A stretch of 64,000 bases of DNA from Tessaracoccus lacteus (GCF_029917005.1 NZ_CP123967.1:124001-188000); one strand, 5' to 3'. Shown: positions 33,500 through 43,261, counted from the first letter of the stretch. Notes: generated from the sequence alone by a model not told the origin. A program made the numbers and translations.

Positions 33500-33969
33500 A
33501 GGCTCGTCGAGGGGGCGATGATCCGGGTCGCGCCCAGCAGCTTCGCGCCCTGGACCGCGGACAGCCCGACCACACCTTCACCGACGACCGCGACGGTGTC
33601 GCCGGGGCTGCCCGCCGTCGTGGATGCCGTCGCCGAACGAGCCGCCGTGGAAGCAGTTGGCCGGGAATCCCGCGACGCAGGCCTGGCGGGTCCCGTCGCT
33701 GAAAAGTGAAGGGTGCGATGACGAGGTCGCCGACGTGCAGCGCCGTCACCGCGCTGCCGATCTCCTCGACGACGCCGATGAACTTGTGTCCGATGCCGCC
33801 CGCCCGGTGCTTGTTGATGCCGCGGTAGTACCAGAGGTCTGACCCGCAGACGCAGCCGCAGACACAACCGCGGACGACGCGGACCAGCGCGTCGGTGGGT
33901 TCCTGGAGGGGGGTCGGGGCGCTCGCCGAGGGAGATGGTGCCGTCCTCGTTGAACAGTGTTGCCTTCAT
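33500..33969 (-). pseudogene. Zinc-dependent alcohol dehydrogenase pseudogene
   Basis: The start is clear (MKATLFNEDGTISLGERPDP, ATG with GGAGAACCCCC context), but the reading frame then changes at least three times: DALVRVVRGCVCGC then VCGSDLWYYRG in frame 2, RQACVAGFPANCFHGGSFGD in frame 3, and GDTVAVVGEGVVGLSAVQG then AKLLGATRII in frame 1. The CVCG zinc ligand stretch is duplicated, about 70 residues between the middle and the nucleotide site are missing, and the gene stops at a GAGCACTTCGGCAGGCTCG repeat. It cannot make a working enzyme. Confidence 0.9.
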
Positions 33970-34019
33970 GGGGGTTCTCCTTTGGTGGGGTGAGTCGTCT
34001 CGTCGGCGCCGGGGTGCCT

Positions 34020-34575
34020 TCTCAACGCCCTTCGACGGGGGGAACCGGGTCGGGCTCAGGGAACCGGGTCGTTGAGCACTTCGACAGGCTCAGCACAGGC
34101 CCCGTCGAAACGCCTCGAGCTTGTCGAGAGGTCGGGGTGGGGTGTCTTGGGGTGGCCGGGTTGAGTCGTTTCGTCGGCGCCGGGGCGCCTTCTCAACGCC
34201 CTTCGACGGGCTCAGGGAACCGGGTCGGGCTCAGGGAACCGGGTCGGGCTCAGGGAATCGGGTCGGCTCAGGGAATCGGGTCGGCTCAGGGAACCGGGTC
34301 GGCTCAGGGAACCGGGTCGTTGAGCACTTCGACAGGCTCAGCACATGCCCTGCCGAAACGCCTCGAGCTTGTCGAGAGGTGGGACTGGGGTGCCTTGGGG
34401 TGGTCGGGTTGAGTCGTGTCGTCGGCGCCGGGGAGCCTCCTCAACGCCCTTCGACGGGCTCAGGGAACCGGGTCGGGCTCAGGGAACCGGGTCGGGCTCA
34501 GGGAACCGGGTCGGGCTCAGGGAACCGGGTCGGCTCAGGGAACCGGGTCGGCTCAGGGAACCGGGTCGGGGTGGG
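34020..34575. repeat. Three-block cluster of TTCGACAGGCTCAGG-family repeats
   Basis: Three near-identical blocks (about 33990-34135, 34160-34385, 34410-34575) each begin with GTCGTGTCGTCGGCGCCGGG or a close form, then CTCAACGCCCTTCGACGGG and a run of GGTCGGGCTCAGGGAACCG units, and end with TTGAGCACTTCGACAGGCTC and CTCGAGCTTGTCGAGAGGT. It fills the gap between the pseudogene and the MFS gene; no gene is supported. Confidence 0.9.
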
Positions 34576-35991
34576 TCAGGCCGCGGCGGGTTCGGGGGTC
34601 CGCTGCGGCTGGCGGGCGGGGACGATCACGGCCAGGACGACGACCAGGCACAGGGCCAGCATTCCGCTGCCCCAGGTCATGGCGACCGAGACCTGGGCGG
34701 TCAGGTCGCCCGCGTGGGCGGAGGCGGCGACGAGGATCGCGAGGCCGGTCGCCATGCCCAGCTGGTGGGCGGTGTTGACCAGGCCGCTGGCGGCGCCGGC
34801 ATCGCCCGGTTGCACGTTGATGATCCCGTAGCTGGTCAGCGGCGCGAAGGCGAGGCCCTGGCCCAGCCCGATCAGCACCATCGGCAGCGCGACGCCGGTG
34901 AGGTAGACGCTCGCGTTGTCGACCTGCGCGAGCCACGCCATGCCGACGAGCGTGAACGCGACGCCGGCCGCCAGCACGGACGCGGAGCCGAACCTCTTCG
35001 CGATGTGCGGCACGCCGAGTGCGACGGCGAAGTTCACGATGGTCATCGGCAGGAACCCGAGGCCGGCCTGGAAGGCCGTGAAGCCCAGGACAACCTGCAT
35101 GAGCTGCGTCGTGAAGAAGAAGAAGCCCATCATCGCGCCCAGGTAGAGGGCGCGGGCCGCGTAGGCGCCCCAGCGACGGTCGTTGAAGAGGCGCAGCGGC
35201 ATGATCGGCTGCGCGACCCGGCGCTCGTTGGCGACGAGCCCGGCGATCAGCGCGACCGCGGCGACGATGGAGACGATCACAACGGGGTCAACCCAGCCGC
35301 GCGTGGCCGACTCGAGGATGCCGAAGACCAGGGCGCCGACGCCGAGCGTCGCGGCGAGCGCGCCGACGACATCGAAGGGGCCGGGCTCGGGACGGGTGTC
35401 CGGGAGGTACCGTGGCGCGAGGATCGCCATCGCGATGCCGAGCGGCACGTTGATGAAGAAGCCGGCCCGCCATGAAACCCACTGGGCGGCCGCCCCGCCC
35501 ACCAGCATGCCGAGGCTGGCGCCGATGCCCGCCGTGGCGGCGTAGGCAGCCACGGCCCGGTCACGCTGCGGGCCTGCGGGAAAGCTGGCCGTCAGCAGCG
35601 ACAGCGCCGACGGGGCGACGATCGCCGCGCCGATGCCCTGCAGGCCGCGCGCGGCGATGAGCCACCACGACGCGGGCGCCACGCCCACGAGGAACGACGC
35701 GGTCACGAAGATCGCGAGACCCGCGACGAACACCCGACGGCGACCCAGGATGTCGCCGAGGCGCGCACCCAGCAGCAGGAGGCCGCCGAACACGAGCGTG
35801 TACGCGTCCTGTACCCACGACAACCCCGCAGCGCTCATGTTCAGCGCCTCGCTGATCGCGGGCAGCCCGGTGAAGATCACCGAGTTGTCCAGCAGGATCA
35901 GGAAGTAGCTGACCAGGATGATGAAAAGGACGGCGCGCGGGTGCTGCGGGCCCGCCGTCGTCGCTCCCGCCGGGGTTCGTGAAATGCTCAT
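34576..35991 (-). CDS. MFS drug transporter (DHA2/14-helix type)
   Basis: A 471-residue exporter with about 14 membrane segments. VSYFLILLDNSVIFTGLPAI (motif D1-like in helix 1), GGLLLLGARLGDILGRRRVF (motif A) and ARGLQGIGAAIVAPSALSL (motif B/C region) are visible. It probably expels drugs or toxic metabolites by proton antiport. ATG at 35991. The divergent XRE gene 99 bases away is its likely regulator. Confidence 0.88.
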   Translation of the reverse strand: MSISRTPAGATTAGPQHPRAVLFIILVSYFLILLDNSVIFTGLPAISEALNMSAAGLSWVQDAYTLVFGGLLLLGARLGDILGRRRVFVAGLAIFVTASFLVGVAPASWWLIAARGLQGIGAAIVAPSALSLLTASFPAGPQRDRAVAAYAATAGIGASLGMLVGGAAAQWVSWRAGFFINVPLGIAMAILAPRYLPDTRPEPGPFDVVGALAATLGVGALVFGILESATRGWVDPVVIVSIVAAVALIAGLVANERRVAQPIMPLRLFNDRRWGAYAARALYLGAMMGFFFFTTQLMQVVLGFTAFQAGLGFLPMTIVNFAVALGVPHIAKRFGSASVLAAGVAFTLVGMAWLAQVDNASVYLTGVALPMVLIGLGQGLAFAPLTSYGIINVQPGDAGAASGLVNTAHQLGMATGLAILVAASAHAGDLTAQVSVAMTWGSGMLALCLVVVLAVIVPARQPQRTPEPAAA

Positions 35992-36090
35992 GTATCCAGG
36001 AAACGCCCGGTTCACCGAGCCAACCAGACCCGCCGGAGAGGGGTACTGGCAGGGTCTGCCGAGGACGCCCCGGCCGCGTAGCGTTGAAGC

Positions 36091-36984
36091 ATGCCCACCC
36101 GACCGAGCCCCGCCACCACCGAACTCCGCGAGTTCCTCGCCTCCCGACGCGCCCGGATCACGCCCGACCAGGCCGGCCTCCCCGTCTACGGAGCCAACCG
36201 TCGCGTCACGGGGCTGCGCCGCGAGGAGGTCGCGCTCCTGGCGGGCATCAGCGTCGAGTACTACACGCGACTCGAGCGCGGGATCGTCGGCAGCGTCTCC
36301 GAGAGCGTCCTCGACGGGCTGGCCCACGCTCTGAGCCTCGACGAGACCGAGCGCGACCACCTGTTCCGGCTCGTCCACTCGGCGAGCACGCCCCGGCCCC
36401 GCAAGAGGCCCGCCGCCCGGCGGCGCGTCCGCCCCACGATCCAGCGGCTCCTCGACCAGCTCCAGAGCCCCGCGTACCTGCGCAACCAGCGGTTCGACAT
36501 CCTCGCCTGCAACGAGCTCGGGCGCGCGCTGTATGCGCCGATCTACGAGTACGCCGAGGCCCACACGCCCGGCCAGCCGCCCAACACCGCCCGCTTCACA
36601 TTCCTCGACCGGTCGGCGCCCGAGTTCTTCGTCGACTACGAGAAGGTCGCCGACGACTGCGTCGCCTTCCTGCACATCGAGGCCGGTCGGGACCCGTACG
36701 ACAAGGACCTCAGTGACCTGATCGGCGAGCTCTCCACCCGCAGCGAGGAGTTCCGGCGGCTCTGGGCCGCGCAGGACGTCCGCTACCACCGCTCCGGGCG
36801 GAAGCGGCTCCATCACCCGCTGGTGGGCGTCCTTGAGTTGGACTACGAGGCCCTCGAACTGCCCGGGGACCCCGGTCAGCGGCTCAACGTCTACAGTGCA
36901 CCGCCGGACTCCGACGCCGAGCGTGCCCTCAGCCTGCTGGCGAGCTGGACGCTGACCCCGTCGGACGACGAGGTCCCGGCCTGA
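36091..36984 (+). CDS. XRE-family regulator with MmyB-like ligand domain
   Basis: A 297-residue protein. The N-terminal helix-turn-helix spans about 10-85 (GLRREEVALLAGISVEYYTRLERG), and residues about 110-290 match the MmyB-like domain (ACNELGRALYAPIYEY, ARFTFLDRSAPEFFVDYEK, HPLVGVLELDYEALELPGDP), which binds fatty-acid-like ligands. It is divergent from the MFS exporter, a very common actinomycete pairing, and likely controls it. Confidence 0.88.
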   Translation: MPTRPSPATTELREFLASRRARITPDQAGLPVYGANRRVTGLRREEVALLAGISVEYYTRLERGIVGSVSESVLDGLAHALSLDETERDHLFRLVHSASTPRPRKRPAARRRVRPTIQRLLDQLQSPAYLRNQRFDILACNELGRALYAPIYEYAEAHTPGQPPNTARFTFLDRSAPEFFVDYEKVADDCVAFLHIEAGRDPYDKDLSDLIGELSTRSEEFRRLWAAQDVRYHRSGRKRLHHPLVGVLELDYEALELPGDPGQRLNVYSAPPDSDAERALSLLASWTLTPSDDEVPA

Positions 36985-37280
36985 CGGGCCCGAAAATGTC
37001 ATCCGGACGGAGAATCGGCGACCCCTTTTTAAAAACATGCGACTATCCAAAATAATGGCGCCAAAGACGGTGTGGGAAATCGCGTCCATGCAGCGCCGCT
37101 GAACGGTTCCCCGCCGACCAGATGTGGGCGTCGTGCGTAGTAACGTGCAGGTCATTGGTTCCGACGGAGTTACCTCGCCGTGCACATCCGCTCAGCGACA
37201 TGGCTCCCAAGGTGCAGCACTTCTACTCTGGCAGAACGGGTTATTGCGCAGGTGCAAGAGACCCATTCATGGAGGTGGAC

Positions 37281-38906
37281 ATGACGGATCTGTCGGTCGA
37301 CGTCGTCGTTATCGGTGGCGGTGCCACGGGAGCCGGGGTCGCGCGCGATGTGGCGATGCGCGGGCTCTCCGTGGTCCTGGTGGACCGGGCCGATCTGGGG
37401 CAGGGAACGACGGGCCGCTACCACGGCCTGCTGCACTCGGGCGGCCGCTACGTGATCTCGGACCCCGAGTCGGCGCGCGAGTGCGCCGAGGAGAACGCGA
37501 TCATCACCCGCATCCACACGGACGCGGTCGAACAGACGGGCGGCCTGTTCGTCGTCACGCCCGAGGACTCCGAGGAGTACTCCGAGGGCTTCATGGCCGG
37601 CGCCGCGAAGGCACACATGCCGGCCGAGGAGATCACGATCGCGCAGGCGCTGTCGCGCGAACCCCGGCTCCACAAGGGCACCAAGCGGGCCTTCGCCGTC
37701 CTCGACGGCACCGTCGACGGCTGGGCGATGGTGTGGGGCGCCGTGGAATCCGCCAAGGAACACGGAGCCACCGTGCTGACCTACCACGAGGTCGACAAGA
37801 TCCACCGCGTCGGCGACCGGGTCACCGCCGTCGAGTGCATCGACCGTAAGGCCGGCGGACGGATCACGATCGACTGCCGCTTCGTCATCAACGCCGGCGG
37901 GCCGTGGGCCGGCCGGATCGCGGGCTTCGCGGGCTGCCACGACGTCGACGTCGTCCCCGGCCGCGGCATCATGATCGCGATGAACCACCGCCTCGTGAAC
38001 TCGGTGGTCAACCGCTGCATCTACCCGGCCGACGGCGACATCCTCGTCCCCGTCCACACCGTCTCCATCATCGGCACCACCGACGTGAAGGCCGACGACC
38101 CCGACAACCTGCCCATCCCGCGCAACGAGGTCCAGCAGATGCTCGACTCCGGCGCCGCGATGATCGACGGGTTCCGCGAGGCCCGCGCCGTGCACGCCTG
38201 GTCCGGAGCCCGGCCGCTGGTCAAGGACAACCGCGTCAAGGCCACCGACACCCGCCACATGAGCCGCGGCATGTCGGTACTGGACCACCTCGAGCGCGAC
38301 GACCTGCACGGCCTGCTGACCATCACGGGAGGCAAGCTCACCACCTACCGCCTGATGGCCAAGCGCATCGTCGACATCATGTGCGAGCAGCTCGGCGAGG
38401 ACCGCCCCTGCACCACGGACCAGGAGCCGGTGCCCACGTCGAGGAAGACGCACAACTACAAGGTGACCCACCGCCTCGAGGAACGCGACCACCATTTCCA
38501 GGAGGACCAGATCATCTGCGAGTGCGAGCTGATGAGCAAGCAGATGTTCACTGAGCTGGTCGAGGAGAACCCCGACGCCACGCTCGACGACCTGCGCCGT
38601 CGGCTCCGCCTCGGCATGGGCCCATGCCAGGGTGGGTTCTGCTCCACCAGGGCCGCCGGGCTGCTGTGCACCAACGGCATCCAGGACTCCGCCGGCGCCA
38701 CGCTGGAACTGCGTGAGTTCATGAAGCACCGCTGGATGGGCCTGTGGCCGATCCTGGCCGGCGCCCAGGTGCGCCAGACCGCGCTCGACGAGTGGATCAT
38801 GCGCGGCACGCTCGACATCGACCACGCGCCGGGCGACGAGAATCCGCCGGAGAGATACCCCGTGGGTGTCCCGACCGACAGCGAGGCCGTGGAGGTGGCC
38901 CGATGA
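37281..38906 (+). CDS. glpA: Anaerobic glycerol-3-phosphate dehydrogenase subunit A
   Basis: A 541-residue flavoprotein that oxidises sn-glycerol-3-phosphate to DHAP and passes electrons through GlpB/GlpC to the quinone pool. FAD site VVVIGGGATGAGVARDVAMR near residue 8; RYHGLLHSGGRYVISDPESA and SGARPLVKD are family stretches; a C-terminal BFD-like [2Fe-2S] domain has CECELMSKQ and MGPCQGGFC. ATG at 37281 follows GGAGG. The 296-base leader region has a C5TTTTTAAAAA patch at 37016-37026. First gene of glpABC. Confidence 0.93.
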   Translation: MTDLSVDVVVIGGGATGAGVARDVAMRGLSVVLVDRADLGQGTTGRYHGLLHSGGRYVISDPESARECAEENAIITRIHTDAVEQTGGLFVVTPEDSEEYSEGFMAGAAKAHMPAEEITIAQALSREPRLHKGTKRAFAVLDGTVDGWAMVWGAVESAKEHGATVLTYHEVDKIHRVGDRVTAVECIDRKAGGRITIDCRFVINAGGPWAGRIAGFAGCHDVDVVPGRGIMIAMNHRLVNSVVNRCIYPADGDILVPVHTVSIIGTTDVKADDPDNLPIPRNEVQQMLDSGAAMIDGFREARAVHAWSGARPLVKDNRVKATDTRHMSRGMSVLDHLERDDLHGLLTITGGKLTTYRLMAKRIVDIMCEQLGEDRPCTTDQEPVPTSRKTHNYKVTHRLEERDHHFQEDQIICECELMSKQMFTELVEENPDATLDDLRRRLRLGMGPCQGGFCSTRAAGLLCTNGIQDSAGATLELREFMKHRWMGLWPILAGAQVRQTALDEWIMRGTLDIDHAPGDENPPERYPVGVPTDSEAVEVAR

Positions 38907-40213
38907 GAGACGTCATGGTGATCGGAGCGGGGCTCTCGGGTCTCGTCGCGGCGATCCGGCTGCGCCAGGCGGGCCTGTCGGTCGCGCTCGTCCACAAGGG
39001 CCGCGGCGGCCTACAGCTCGGTCAGGGCACCGTCGACGTGCTCGGCTACCGGCCGCAGCGAGTCGCGCGCCCGCTCGACGAACTCGACGAGTTCCTCGCC
39101 GACCAGCACCGCGCCAGCGACATCCCCCACCCCTACGCCCACACCGGCGCCGACGCGATCCGCGAGGGCGTCCGCTACCTCGCCGAGCTGGTGGGGGAGG
39201 ACTACCTCGTCGGTGACGCCGAGGTCAACGTCGCGCTTCCCACCGCCGTCGGTGCGCTGCGACCCACCGCCTACTACCCGCCGTCGATGGCCGACGGCGT
39301 CATCAGCCTCGACCCCGCGAAGCCGGGCGCGCTGACGGCCGGGTCCGCGGTGGTGGTCGTCGGCATCCGTGAGTTCAAGGACTTCACGCCCGAACTGATC
39401 GCCGGCAACCTGGCGCTGAACGACCTGCCCGGCGGCGGCCGTCTCGAGGCCCGCGCCGACTGGGTCAGCTTCCCCGCGCGCGACGGCGAGGTCGACTCGA
39501 CGGGCCTGAACATCGCCCGCGCGCTCGACGACCCGGCCCGCCGCGGCGCTCTCGTCGACCAGCTCAAGGCCCTGGTGAGGCCGGGCGAGACCATCGCGCT
39601 GCCCGCCGTCCTCGGCCACGAGGACCCTGCGGCCTTCGCGGATCTGCGGGCGCAGGTCGGCTCCCCGATGTTCGAGATCCCGGTGCCGCCGCCCGGCGTG
39701 CCGGGCATGCGGCTCAACGACCGGCTCACCCGCATCGCCAAGGAGGCGCGCGTCGAGGTCTTCCTCGGGAGCAACGTGCTGGGCGCCGACTCCGCCGGCG
39801 GGGTGCTTCAGGCCGGCGTCGTCGGCACCACCGGCCACGACACGCACCTGAAGGCGCGGGCGTTCCTGCTTGCCGCGGGTGGTTTCGAGTCCGGGACTCT
39901 CGAGCTGGACTCCTACCAGAAGGTGTCCGAGACGATCCTCGGTCTCCCGCTGGCCATCCCGGCCGGGGAGCTCATCCACGACACCTGGGCCGGGCAGCAG
40001 CCGCTGTTCAGCGTGGGCGTCGCCACCAACGACGACATGGTCGTCGTCGATCCGGCCACCAACAAGCCCGTCTACAGCAACCTGTATGCGGCCGGCGGGG
40101 TGCTTGCCGGGGCCCAGCGATGGGACGAGAAGAGCGGCGAGGGCATCGCCGTCGCCAGCGCCGTGCGCGCCGCTGACGCCATCATCAGCAATCTCGCGGG
40201 AGGACAGCGATGA
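38903..40213 (+). CDS. glpB: Anaerobic glycerol-3-phosphate dehydrogenase subunit B
   Basis: A 436-residue flavoprotein subunit: VMVIGAGLSGLVAAIRLRQA at the N-terminus binds FAD, and FLLAAGGFESG and LYAAGGVLAGAQRWDEKSG near the end are GlpB features. ATGA overlap with glpA and again with glpC; GGAGG upstream. Confidence 0.92.
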   Translation: MRDVMVIGAGLSGLVAAIRLRQAGLSVALVHKGRGGLQLGQGTVDVLGYRPQRVARPLDELDEFLADQHRASDIPHPYAHTGADAIREGVRYLAELVGEDYLVGDAEVNVALPTAVGALRPTAYYPPSMADGVISLDPAKPGALTAGSAVVVVGIREFKDFTPELIAGNLALNDLPGGGRLEARADWVSFPARDGEVDSTGLNIARALDDPARRGALVDQLKALVRPGETIALPAVLGHEDPAAFADLRAQVGSPMFEIPVPPPGVPGMRLNDRLTRIAKEARVEVFLGSNVLGADSAGGVLQAGVVGTTGHDTHLKARAFLLAAGGFESGTLELDSYQKVSETILGLPLAIPAGELIHDTWAGQQPLFSVGVATNDDMVVVDPATNKPVYSNLYAAGGVLAGAQRWDEKSGEGIAVASAVRAADAIISNLAGGQR

Positions 40214-41586
40214 GCGACCTGTTGGACACCAACGAGACCCCGGCGAAGGAGCTAGGGCCCAGGCCGGGACTGGCGCCCGGGCAGACGGTGTGGGAACTCC
40301 TGGCGGCCGTGAGCCCGCGCATCAAGGACAACCCCAACACCTACGAGGCGCAGCAGCTGAACCGCGTGTCGCTGGACCAGTGCGTCAAGTGCACGATCTG
40401 CGAGACGATGTGCCCCGTCGCGAAGGTCACCCCGCTGTTCAGCGGCCCGAAGTTCGTCGGCCCGCAGGCCGAGCGCTTCCGCAACGGCGAGTCGGTCGAC
40501 CACACGCTCGACTACTGCTCCAGCTGCGGTATCTGCACGCTCAACTGCCCGCAGGACGTGAAGATCGCCGAGATCAACTCCATGGCGCGCGCCGTCATGA
40601 AGAAGGACCACATGCCGCTGCGCGACCGGCTGATCACGCAGACCGAGCTCGAGGGTCGCCTGCTGACCCCGTTCGCGCCCGTCGCGAACTGGGCGCTGAA
40701 GCAGAAGCCGATCCGCGTCGCCGTCGAGAAGGTCGTCGGCGTGCACCGCGACGCGCCGATGCCCGTCGCCCAGAGCCAGAGCATCAAGGGCTGGCTCAAG
40801 CACCGCAAGGGGCCGGCCCCCCGTCGCCCCGGGCAGCCCGACCGCGGCCCAGTCGTGTTCTTCACCGGCTGCGCAGGCACCTACTTCGAGGTGGAGACCT
40901 CCAAGAAGACCATCGAGGTGCTCGAGCACCTCGGCTTCGAGGTCCTCGTCCCGAAGCAGGGCTGCTGCGGGCTGGCCGAGCAGTCGAACGGGCTCTTCGA
41001 CAGCGCACGCAAGCGTGTCGTGAAGCTGTGTGAGCAGCTCAACGCGGCCGGCAAGGAACTGACCGTCATCTCGAGCTCTGGGTCCTGTGCGGGCATGATC
41101 AAGCATGAGGCGCACGAGATCATGGGCGTCGATGACCCGGCTGTGCGCAGTGTCGGCACGCGCATGCGTGAGACCAGCGAGTTCCTCCTCGATCTGTTCG
41201 ACGAGGGTGAGTTGCCCACGGACTTCAAGTCCCTGGAGATGAAGATCCCGTACCACGCGCCGTGCCAGGTCAAGAGCCAGGGCATGGGCATGCCGGCCAT
41301 CCGGTTGATGGAGCTCGTGCCGGGTATCCGGGTCATCGAGTCCGAGGAGAACTGCTGCGGCATCGCCGGCACCTATGGCCTGAAGAAGGAGAAGTACGAC
41401 GTCGCCCAGGCGGTCGGCAGGAACCTCTTCGAGAAGGTCAAGGAGCATAACGAGGGTCTGGCGGTGTGTGACACGGAGACCTGTCGTTGGCAGATCCGCA
41501 ATTCCACCGGCGTTTCGACGGTGCATCCGGTCCACGTGATCCACGCGGCCTACGGGCTCTCGGACGTGTTCAGCCCCGAGGTGTGA
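40210..41586 (+). CDS. glpC: Anaerobic glycerol-3-phosphate dehydrogenase subunit C
   Basis: A 458-residue iron-sulfur subunit. Two ferredoxin-type clusters: CVKCTICETMCP (58-69) and CSSCGICTLNCP (about 98-109); then two CCG repeats (QGCCGLAEQ, ENCCGIAGTYG) typical of heterodisulfide-reductase-like membrane anchors. It links GlpAB to the membrane quinones. ATGA overlap with glpB. Confidence 0.93.
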   Translation: MSDLLDTNETPAKELGPRPGLAPGQTVWELLAAVSPRIKDNPNTYEAQQLNRVSLDQCVKCTICETMCPVAKVTPLFSGPKFVGPQAERFRNGESVDHTLDYCSSCGICTLNCPQDVKIAEINSMARAVMKKDHMPLRDRLITQTELEGRLLTPFAPVANWALKQKPIRVAVEKVVGVHRDAPMPVAQSQSIKGWLKHRKGPAPRRPGQPDRGPVVFFTGCAGTYFEVETSKKTIEVLEHLGFEVLVPKQGCCGLAEQSNGLFDSARKRVVKLCEQLNAAGKELTVISSSGSCAGMIKHEAHEIMGVDDPAVRSVGTRMRETSEFLLDLFDEGELPTDFKSLEMKIPYHAPCQVKSQGMGMPAIRLMELVPGIRVIESEENCCGIAGTYGLKKEKYDVAQAVGRNLFEKVKEHNEGLAVCDTETCRWQIRNSTGVSTVHPVHVIHAAYGLSDVFSPEV

Positions 41587-41725
41587 GCGGAGGCCCCTAT
41601 GCCGGTGCCCGCCCCTGCGAGGCGTCGGGCTTCCGTGCTCCCGGCGGCGCTCCGTGGGTATCGGTGACACCTGCGGCATGCCGATGGTCATACGTTGCGT
41701 CGCTTGTGGCAATTTCACCGCCGCC

Positions 41726-41754
41726 TTGACGAAATGCCGCCTTCATACTTAGCT
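41726..41754 (+). promoter_or_regulatory. Candidate promoter of the AraC gene
   Basis: TTGACG (41726-41731), 17 bases, TTAGCT (41749-41754), only eight bases before the ATG. A leaderless or very short leader transcript is likely; no ribosome binding site is seen. Confidence 0.4.
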
Positions 41755-41762
41755 GCACAGGT

Positions 41763-42743
41763 ATGGGGCCGACAGAGGAGATTGAGCAGCCTCCGCTTCT
41801 CGACGCCGACGCGCGGCGGAAGAAGTGGGAGGGGCGGCTTGGGACAAAGCGCCTGGTCCGCAGCGATTTCATCATCGAGGACAAGGATGGGGTCCGGTCC
41901 TCGATGAAGGGCATCGCCTATCTGCAGAGGGCGAACCTGCAGGTCCAGACCGTCGTGCGCGACAAGCTGGCCGCCCGCGTGGCCGGATTCCCCAACCTGG
42001 TGTTCGTGCACGTCACGATGCCCGAGACCACGGTGTTGTGGCCACGTGACGAGTTCTCCTCGGAGACGATGACACTCATCATCCGGATGCGGGGGAACCT
42101 GGAGATCGAGTCCGACGGAGGAATTCTGTCCTGGGACCCCGGCATCAGCCTTGTGCGCCCGGGGACCACACCCATCCGGTTCACGACTTCAGGGCCGCGG
42201 ACCGAGGTGCTCTACGTCAGCATGGACGCCGCCCGGTTCGCCGATTTGGTGCCGGACATGGACGAGCGTCCACCTGGCCGACGCGTCACTCCGGGCACGC
42301 TCACGCCGCTGCTGGCCTTCATCGCCAACACCTGCACGATCGTTGACCCGCGGCCCGAGATCGCCGAGGCGCTCGAACCCGTGGCGCTCGAGGTCGTCCG
42401 GAGCCTGCTGGTGAGTGCGTTCGGCCGCCGCACGCCCGTCGAGCCGCTCTTCTCTCGGGTGCACCGCTACATCCTCGACCACTTCCATGAGGCCGAGTTG
42501 CGCATCGAGCATGTTGCGCGGCATCTCAACGTCGCGGTTCGCACCATCCAGGTCGAGTTGCAGAACGGCGGGACCACGTTCGTCAAGCTCCTGCAGCACG
42601 CGCGCACCGTCGCCGCCCTTGAACTCCTGCGATCCGAGCCTTCGGTGACCCGCGCAGACCTGGCTCGCCGCTGCGGCTTCGGCTCACTCTCGTCGCTGCA
42701 GCGCGCCCTGCGTTCGGTGTCTGTCACAGACGCCTCCGGGTAG
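41763..42743 (+). CDS. AraC-family transcriptional regulator
   Basis: A 326-residue protein with a cupin-like N-terminal half (IRMRGNLEIESDGGILSW, LVRPGTTPIRF) similar to the AraC-binding-like domain, and a C-terminal AraC DNA-binding part at about 225-320 with two helix-turn-helix units (LRIEHVARHLNVAVRTIQVE and TRADLARRCGFGSLSSLQRA). Its target is unknown; glpABC directly upstream on the same strand is one option. ATG at 41763; leaderless-type start. Confidence 0.82.
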   Translation: MGPTEEIEQPPLLDADARRKKWEGRLGTKRLVRSDFIIEDKDGVRSSMKGIAYLQRANLQVQTVVRDKLAARVAGFPNLVFVHVTMPETTVLWPRDEFSSETMTLIIRMRGNLEIESDGGILSWDPGISLVRPGTTPIRFTTSGPRTEVLYVSMDAARFADLVPDMDERPPGRRVTPGTLTPLLAFIANTCTIVDPRPEIAEALEPVALEVVRSLLVSAFGRRTPVEPLFSRVHRYILDHFHEAELRIEHVARHLNVAVRTIQVELQNGGTTFVKLLQHARTVAALELLRSEPSVTRADLARRCGFGSLSSLQRALRSVSVTDASG

Positions 42744-42758
42744 TGCTCGGCGGCCCTC

Positions 42759-42832
42759 CGTGCACAACTGTGGCCAGAGCCGGAGCACTCGAACATGGAC
42801 GGGTGCTACGGCTCTGGCCACAGTTGTGTACG
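42759..42832. repeat. Hairpin element CACAACTGTGGCCAGAGCC, copy A
   Basis: Arms of about 33 bases, CGTGCACAACTGTGGCCAGA then GCCGGAGCACTCG and its near reverse complement, are separated by eight bases. A second copy lies at 60.3 kb. It sits 15 bases after the AraC stop. Confidence 0.85.
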
Positions 42833-42875
42833 TGGATGCGTGCCTGACGTCGTGGGCGCTGATCCACACCCTTGA

Positions 42876-43040
42876 GGAGGCCTGCTGCGGCGGGCGGGTG
42901 ACCCCTCTACCGGGTCGACGTCCACCGGCGTCGTCACCTTCACCTATACCTTCTCCCTGCTCTGCCCGGCCGGGAAGCAGAACCACGCCGACATCTGGGT
43001 CGCCGCCCCTGAGATCCTCGGCTGCGTCGCGGGAGGCTGA
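42876..43040 (+). pseudogene. Possible C-terminal remnant of an unknown gene
   Basis: An open frame without a start codon reads STGSTSTGVVTFTYTFSLLC followed by PAGKQNHADIWVAAPEILG and a stop. The amino-acid make-up looks coding, but no start or ribosome site fits, and stops lie just upstream in frame. It may be what is left of a gene removed by the adjacent repeat. Weak support. The rest of 42833-43261 holds only a hairpin. Confidence 0.25.
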
Positions 43041-43083
43041 GCCCCGTCGGGCGTGACGTTCGCTCAGCCGGCTCGGTTCCTGG

Positions 43084-43152
43084 GCACAAAGATGCGCATT
43101 TCGGGGCCGCTGCGGCCATGCTGCAGCGCTCCCGGCATAGGCATCTTTGTGC
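43084..43152. repeat. 69-bp hairpin element with perfect 12-bp ends
   Basis: GCACAAAGATGC and GCATCTTTGTGC are perfect inverted ends; the inner part (GGGGCCGCTGCGGCC) is also self-complementary. Only one copy was found in the window. Confidence 0.75.
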
Positions 43153-43261
43153 GGAAAGGGTTGGGGGCTTGACGTCGGGTGGGTGCCGGATTGGTCAGCT
43201 TGACGCGTCGGGTTACGCTCGACGGGTCCCCGTGCGAGATGCCGGGGCGGAAGGGATCATC

